Assembly (NCBI RefSeq): GCF_013009345.1
Contig: NZ_JABELE010000007.1
Location: forward strand, 178,713-185,940
Origin: Acinetobacter geminorum
GTDB taxonomy: Bacteria; Pseudomonadota; Gammaproteobacteria; Pseudomonadales; Moraxellaceae
Direction: 5' to 3'
Length of the DNA stretch: 7,228 nt
A program made the translations under genes and the position numbers. This document shows, one piece after another, positions 3,812-7,228 of the stretch. Within the stretch, counting starts at the first letter, position 1; each line of letters begins with the position of its first letter. The notes beneath the pieces are model-generated. The model worked only from the letters and a program-made list of their open reading frames with translations. It was not told the origin of the DNA and did not search any database.

Positions 3812-5103
3812 TTTGCATCATTTCTTTTTTTCTCACTTTTACACCATCTCTTGTATTTGCTACGACCGTTTCTGCTGAAGGTTGGTCTGTCACTAAACGT
3901 ATAGTTAACGGTGCAACAACAATTTATGACGGTGCAAAGAATGTCGTTATAAATGGTAAAAACTATACTGCGAAAGGTGTTGCCTCTGTTACTCCAGCAG
4001 CATCACAAGTTTCTAAAATGATTGTTAGAACTGGAGCTATATTAGCTGTTGATTTGGCAATTAAAGCTTTAATTGGTGGGGTTGGTTATGTTATGGATCC
4101 CGCAAATAATCGCGTCAAATATTATGAAGGTAATACTGACTATTTGGGTTCAGGTATTCATGTGCAAGGTGTTTACGGTTCTTCTGCAACTAATGCATGT
4201 ATTAACTATGTCGCGTTCTTACAAAAAGCAAATACATCATATAAATATCGCTATGACAATGTTACTGGTCTAAGACTCAATACTGGAACTTCATATTCAT
4301 TTAATTGTATGTATTCGGTAGATTTCTTTCCGACCGATTCTGATACACGAATGACGCAATATACGGCAACTGGAACAATCACTAACTACACGCAAACGAC
4401 TCAAGACGAAAAATATCTTGGTTATGATGCAATTGCGACTCAGTTGATTAGTGATGCAGTTGCAGAAAAATCAGATGCTAAAGCTTATGTTTCATCTGTT
4501 GCTGACACTGCATTAGAGGATGAACAGAAACAAATCGTTCCTGCTACTGATATAACTCAACAGCTTAATAATTCGCAGTCTATTCCTACGAGTGGAGCTG
4601 CTACTGGTGCGATTGCACCACCCACTACAGTAGACCCAACAACGGGCGAACCTGTTACACCAAAACCTTCTGATTTAACTTTAAATTTTCCTGAGTTCTG
4701 TGGCTGGGCGCCATTGGTCTGTCAAGCTGCTCAAGCAGCAATTAACTTTCCGTCAACTGCTGCAGGTTGGTGGAATACACTTTCTGGTTATTTGAAAGGT
4801 TACGACACTTGGTTAAATTCATTCGGCAAGGACGATGTAACTAAACCAGATTTGGATGAATATAAGATTCAAGAACCTAATCTAGATATATCAGTACATC
4901 AATATTTCGACTCATCTGCATTTTGCCCTGAAGATCGTCATATCCCGTTATCTATGGGTGGTCAAAGCCTAGATATTATTATTTCTTACTCTGCTTTATG
5001 TACTGTCGCACAGCAGTTTAGACCAGCCGTTATTTTGATGTCTTTCCTAGCTGGCGCATTCATCATTACTAATACTGGCCGTCGCGCTGAAACTGGAGAT
5101 TAA
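3769..5103 (+). CDS. Minor coat / adsorption protein, pIII-like (TspB/OrfU position)
   Basis: The 444-residue protein should sit at the virion tip and bind the host receptor, usually a retractable pilus. A signal peptide (hydrophobic 12-30, cleavage near VFA-TT at 31) leads into an N-terminal region with a further hydrophobic stretch at 88-107, then a beta-rich domain with C144 and C180. A Thr/Pro/Gly linker (about 271-300) separates it from a C-terminal domain with C311, C318, C386 and C411. One membrane anchor (about 418-434) with a short basic-acidic tail ends the protein. The segment FCPEDRHIPLS to SYSALC to FRPAVILMSF matches the C-terminal pattern of TspB/pIII-like proteins. Six cysteines outside the signal peptide allow three disulfides. 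It lies between the major coat and pVI genes, as orfU does in CTXphi. Confidence 0.85.
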   Translation: MYFRTYTNSYKALLVCIISFFLTFTPSLVFATTVSAEGWSVTKRIVNGATTIYDGAKNVVINGKNYTAKGVASVTPAASQVSKMIVRTGAILAVDLAIKALIGGVGYVMDPANNRVKYYEGNTDYLGSGIHVQGVYGSSATNACINYVAFLQKANTSYKYRYDNVTGLRLNTGTSYSFNCMYSVDFFPTDSDTRMTQYTATGTITNYTQTTQDEKYLGYDAIATQLISDAVAEKSDAKAYVSSVADTALEDEQKQIVPATDITQQLNNSQSIPTSGAATGAIAPPTTVDPTTGEPVTPKPSDLTLNFPEFCGWAPLVCQAAQAAINFPSTAAGWWNTLSGYLKGYDTWLNSFGKDDVTKPDLDEYKIQEPNLDISVHQYFDSSAFCPEDRHIPLSMGGQSLDIIISYSALCTVAQQFRPAVILMSFLAGAFIITNTGRRAETGD

Positions 5104-5105
5104 TT

Positions 5106-5390
5106 ATGTCTTTAATCTCTCTTTTACAGAAAGTATCAGATATCACTCTTAGTAAAGGTGGGCGTACAGTCTTATCCAGTTTAGGGGTTGGACTTGTTTC
5201 TTCATCTGTTTCTATATCACTTTTTAATTCGTATATCACATATCTCCAGAACTCATATTCAGCTTTAGGGGATGTTGCAGGGATACTTGGTTTAGCAGGT
5301 GTTCCTTATGGTTTATCAATCATCATTAGCGCAGTAGTTATAAAAATCACATTAAAAGCTAAAAACGTATCTTTAGGAAAATCATCATGA
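5106..5390 (+). CDS. pVI-like minor coat protein (DUF2523 type, Ace position)
   Basis: The 94-residue membrane protein has hydrophobic segments at about 22-41 and 56-84, the second probably two helices with a GVPYG turn, and a basic C-terminus (KITLKAKN). Length, lack of signal peptide and place between pIII and Zot are those of pVI and the DUF2523 family, which anchor pIII at the trailing virion end and help release the particle from the membrane. GGAG (5095-5098), inside the end of the pIII gene, serves ATG 5106, two bases after the pIII stop. The TGA stop overlaps the Zot start (ATGA, 5387-5390), so pIII, pVI and Zot are coupled. Confidence 0.85.
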   Translation: MSLISLLQKVSDITLSKGGRTVLSSLGVGLVSSSVSISLFNSYITYLQNSYSALGDVAGILGLAGVPYGLSIIISAVVIKITLKAKNVSLGKSS

Positions 5391-6670
5391 TCTATTTAAT
5401 TGTGGGTCAACCACGTTCGGGGAAATCTCAATATGCTGTTAAATTGGCTTTTGATATTGATGAAGCTAATAAGAAAATTCAGAAAAAAGTTGATGACGGC
5501 AAAGAGCTAACAGAAAAAGAATTAATGGCTTTGCAGGATGGAACTATTGTTCCTGCGATACGTCCTGTTTATTCAGATATTGAAGAACATGCCAAGCGAA
5601 ATGATTTCATTCAATTAGCACCAGCCGACTGGCGTGATGTACCTGATGGCTCAATTATTTTTTATGACGAGGTGCATTTTAGAGATGAGTATTTAGATCA
5701 AAGCAAATACATGTCTCAAAACCCTATGATTAAAGAGTTATCGACTCATGGTCATAGAAACATTGATATTTACTTAATGACTCAGGATCCACGAAGATTG
5801 GAGAAATCTATACGTGCTCTTGTGTTTAAAATGTTCCTAGTTAAACGTCCAGCTAACTTACCGCCATTCGCAAATGTCTATACTTTTGATCGTTGGCTTG
5901 GCGATCCGTGGGCAGCATCAAAGAATAAAGATAATGTTCATGATGAACAGTTATTTCATTATAAAAAGAAATATCAAGATGCTTATAAATCCGCATCGGC
6001 TCATACATCAATGGTTTTCAAGTTGCAGCGCAAGTTTATTGTGGCCATTGTTTCAATTCTTGTCATGATTGGTTTGTCTGTTTTCTTATTCAAAATCAGT
6101 GGAATGGGTAAGATTGTTAAAGACGCTACTAACGTATCCGGAATGACGGAAAAAACAAAAGTAGATGATAAAAAAATTATGGCTTCAGCAAATGGAAATA
6201 CCACTTCAGCTAAGCCTGGAGAGACAACACAAACACAGTTAGATTGCCGAAAAGCTGTCAATGTAGAAAAGCCCGAATGTGTAGAATGGTTTAATAATCT
6301 TGATAAAAATAAAGGTTCATTTACTACGGCTGGTGATGGCCAAATTAATGTTTCATATAACCCTAATCAACCTTATGAAACTGCGGAAATACAGAAAGCA
6401 GCTAGCTATCAAGTTACTGCGCGACCAGTATTTAGCGGTTGTACTAAAGTAGGTAATAAATATCAGGGCTACACCCAACAGGGAACTAAGCTTAATGTGT
6501 CTAAATCGGACTGTGAACGTTTAATTAAGAATAATGACAGGCCGTTTAATTACTTTGTTGAGCAACGACCAGAGCAACCGCAACCACAGCAACCTATACA
6601 GAACCCTAAACAATTCGATGATGAGTTTGTTGCTAAGTATCAAGCTGCAAAGGCTGAGGGGTTAATTTGA
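5387..6670 (+). CDS. zot: pI/Zot-family phage assembly ATPase
   Basis: The 427-residue inner-membrane protein powers virion assembly and export. A cytoplasmic P-loop domain comes first: Walker A GQPRSGKS at 7-14, Walker B IIFYDE at 90-95, and a conserved STHGHRNIDIYLMTQDP block at about 119-135 typical of Zot/pI. One membrane helix follows at about 217-236 (FIVAIVSILVMIGLSVFLF), then a periplasmic domain of about 190 residues with four cysteines (C287, C298, C352, C376) and a Pro/Gln-rich stretch (393-408). AGGA at 5375-5378 serves the start, which overlaps the pVI stop by four bases. The periplasmic part probably meets the outer-membrane secretin, which this phage does not encode. The family is named after the Vibrio zonula occludens toxin; nothing here suggests toxin activity. 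Confidence 0.93.
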   Translation: MIYLIVGQPRSGKSQYAVKLAFDIDEANKKIQKKVDDGKELTEKELMALQDGTIVPAIRPVYSDIEEHAKRNDFIQLAPADWRDVPDGSIIFYDEVHFRDEYLDQSKYMSQNPMIKELSTHGHRNIDIYLMTQDPRRLEKSIRALVFKMFLVKRPANLPPFANVYTFDRWLGDPWAASKNKDNVHDEQLFHYKKKYQDAYKSASAHTSMVFKLQRKFIVAIVSILVMIGLSVFLFKISGMGKIVKDATNVSGMTEKTKVDDKKIMASANGNTTSAKPGETTQTQLDCRKAVNVEKPECVEWFNNLDKNKGSFTTAGDGQINVSYNPNQPYETAEIQKAASYQVTARPVFSGCTKVGNKYQGYTQQGTKLNVSKSDCERLIKNNDRPFNYFVEQRPEQPQPQQPIQNPKQFDDEFVAKYQAAKAEGLI

Positions 6671-6921
6671 AATCTTTTTCTCTGATTACTAAAAACCGTC
6701 TATAAGATGTGACGTAGAATTAGCAAAGAAGTGTCTTCAGGGGAATTGAGACACATCGCGTAAACATTGGTTTTTTTATGAATTTTGAGTGTCTCAAGGC
6801 GTAGTCTAGACACTTCGATTATTGGCATAATGTTACAAGTGCTCGCTCTACTGCAGCTTAAGCCGGGCATCAAAAAAGTGAACAAAATCAACACTTGTGA
6901 TTTTTTAAGGATTGGCAAAAT
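6671..6921. other. Non-coding 250-bp region with nested inverted repeats
   Basis: No convincing gene lies between Zot and the cargo gene. The repeat GTGTCT/AGACAC occurs four times: AAGTGTCT 6729-6736, TTGAGACAC 6746-6754, GTGTCTCAA 6789-6797 and AGACACTT 6808-6815. The repeats can form two separate hairpins (6731-6754 and 6788-6814) or one long nested structure (6729-6736 with 6808-6815 outside, 6746-6754 with 6789-6797 inside). Further right, ACAAGTG (6835-6841) is inverted at 6892-6898. A weak AT-only stem (6884-6890 with 6898-6904, then TT) stands before the cargo gene. A packaging signal, minus-strand origin or control region for the cargo gene are all possible. I see no good promoter; CATAAT at 6826-6831 lacks a matching -35. 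Confidence 0.5.
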
Positions 6922-7146
6922 ATGACACTAAAACCTTATGATATTTACAACCAGACGGCTGGTCTTATTGATTTTTCATTGGGTGAATTAACTGATATTT
7001 ACACTTCTATTTTATGGTCAGGTTGTGCTAACGATAATCAGATATTGAAGAAAATAGAAACCAAATACACCTTTTGCTCTACCTGTAGCAACTTAGTTTT
7101 AAAAGAACAATTTGATGATCATTTAGACAAATGTTTAGTGGACTGA
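6922..7146 (+). CDS. 74-residue cargo protein with C-terminal C2HC zinc finger
   Basis: The gene occupies the position of ctxAB in CTXphi, between Zot and the attachment repeat, so it is probably accessory cargo rather than a virion gene. The N-terminal two thirds are soluble and mildly acidic (for example DIYNQTAGLIDFSLGELTDI). The last 25 residues form a zinc-finger pattern: F51, C52-x2-C55-x11-H67-x3-C71. The spacing differs by one residue from the 29-residue finger protein at 3097-3186, and the rest is not similar. AAGGA (6907-6911) lies 10 bases before ATG 6922. The stop codon stands only a few bases before the XerC-like arm. A DNA-binding or protein-binding regulator acting on the host or on the neighbouring element is plausible. 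I do not recognise a family. Confidence 0.7.
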   Translation: MTLKPYDIYNQTAGLIDFSLGELTDIYTSILWSGCANDNQILKKIETKYTFCSTCSNLVLKEQFDDHLDKCLVD

Positions 7147-7149
7147 TAG

Positions 7150-7228
7150 TTCGTATAATGTGATGTCCAGATTATGTTACTAAGCCCCAGTGAGAAGATT
7201 ACACAGTCTCACGGGGCTTTTTAACATC
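7150..7228 (+). repeat. Right copy of 79-bp direct repeat (prophage attachment repeat)
   Basis: The segment is identical to 904-982 and runs to the window edge, so its right boundary is unknown. The XerC-like arm here reads AGTTCGTATAA (7148-7158), then 13 bases, then TTATGTTACTA (7172-7182). Whether a further phage copy or chromosomal dif sequence follows cannot be seen. Confidence 0.95.
7182..7222 (+). terminator. Rho-independent terminator inside the right attachment repeat
   Basis: This is the second copy of the stem AAGCCCC-A-GTGAGA / TCTCAC-GGGGCTT (7182-7195 with 7207-7219), followed by T at 7218-7222. It would end the transcript carrying the cargo gene and prevent read-through into the next element or the chromosome. 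Confidence 0.8.

Larger units (their letters stand above)
904..7149 (+). mobile_element. Complete filamentous prophage, CTXphi-like gene order, about 6.2 kb
   Basis: The unit is bounded by exact 79-bp direct repeats at 904-982 and 7150-7228, so one period is 6,246 bp, a normal filamentous phage genome size. Inside are a repressor, Rep, a putative ssDNA-binding protein, minor and major coat proteins, a pIII/TspB-like adhesin, a DUF2523-like pVI and a Zot/pI ATPase, all on the plus strand except the repressor. Gene order follows CTXphi. Every expected frame is open, so the phage looks intact. There is no integrase and no secretin gene; integration is expected to use host XerC/XerD and export a host secretin. 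Confidence 0.85.

Noticed and set aside
4073..4273. 66-residue frame within the pIII gene
   Set aside because: Out-of-frame shadow without ribosome site.
5874..6261. Two frames (one per strand) within the Zot gene
   Set aside because: Shadows of Zot; hydrophobic content reflects the Zot membrane segment read in other frames.
6778..6804. Eight-codon leader-like frame inside the inverted repeats
   Set aside because: No ribosome site, and the T-run before it is better explained as AT-rich spacer; nothing suggests attenuation control.
6812..6837. Possible further dif-like sequence near ACTTCGATTAT and ATAATGTTACA
   Set aside because: The arms are separated by only 4 bases and the XerC-like arm is poor.
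6700..6918. 72-residue minus-strand frame with a lipoprotein-like start
   Set aside because: It would need a TTG start, has no ribosome site and consists largely of the inverted-repeat region.
1..7228. tRNA, rRNA, CRISPR array or transposase
   Set aside because: No cloverleaf, spaced repeat array or IS-type terminal repeats were seen; the only long direct repeat is the attachment repeat.

Overview
The window is almost entirely filamentous bacteriophage (Inoviridae-type) DNA integrated in a chromosome. It holds one complete phage genome of about 6.2 kb and the right-hand end of a second, related element placed just upstream. Base composition is AT-rich. The XerC/XerD-like recombination arms (TTCGTATAA, TTCGCATAA, TTATGTTA) resemble what I recall of Acinetobacter dif/pdif sites, so an Acinetobacter or other Moraxellaceae host is likely. 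This is inferred from composition and site resemblance, not from a database match.

Layout. Bases 1-866 carry the C-terminal part of a replication initiator and a small gene in the ssDNA-binding-protein position. They are followed directly by an attachment region with no structural genes. Bases 902-1001 are an inverted pair of dif-like sites that can fold into one long bulged hairpin, as in the CTXphi attP. A 79-bp segment of it (904-982) recurs exactly at 7150-7228, the right edge of the window. Bases 986-1095 form a GC-rich, palindrome-rich island, the best candidate for the rolling-circle origin. Next come a leftward ribbon-helix-helix repressor gene, a divergent promoter region with repeated operators, and a rightward replication gene pair (Rep and a small putative ssDNA-binding protein). 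A promoter with a 20-bp palindrome precedes the virion genes. These are a 29-residue zinc finger, a pVII/pIX-like membrane peptide, the major coat protein, a strong terminator, a 23-residue hydrophobic peptide, a pIII/TspB-like adsorption protein, a pVI-like (DUF2523-type) protein, and the pI/Zot assembly ATPase. A 250-bp non-coding stretch with nested inverted repeats follows, then a 74-residue cargo gene ending in a C2HC zinc finger, then the second attachment repeat.

How it works together. The order (attachment site, origin, divergent repressor, replication pair, coat genes, pIII, pVI, Zot, cargo, attachment site) matches CTXphi (ig-1, rstR, rstA, rstB, psh, cep, orfU, ace, zot, ctxAB, attRS). 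The repressor probably sets lysogeny by binding repeated GTGACAAAT elements that cover both divergent promoters. Rep would nick the origin, and the small protein would coat the plus strand. The pI/Zot ATPase with host membrane components would extrude virions. No pIV secretin gene is present, so a host secretin is presumably borrowed. The upstream element ends rep-ssb-att without morphogenesis genes, which recalls the RS1 satellite beside CTXphi; its left part is outside the window.
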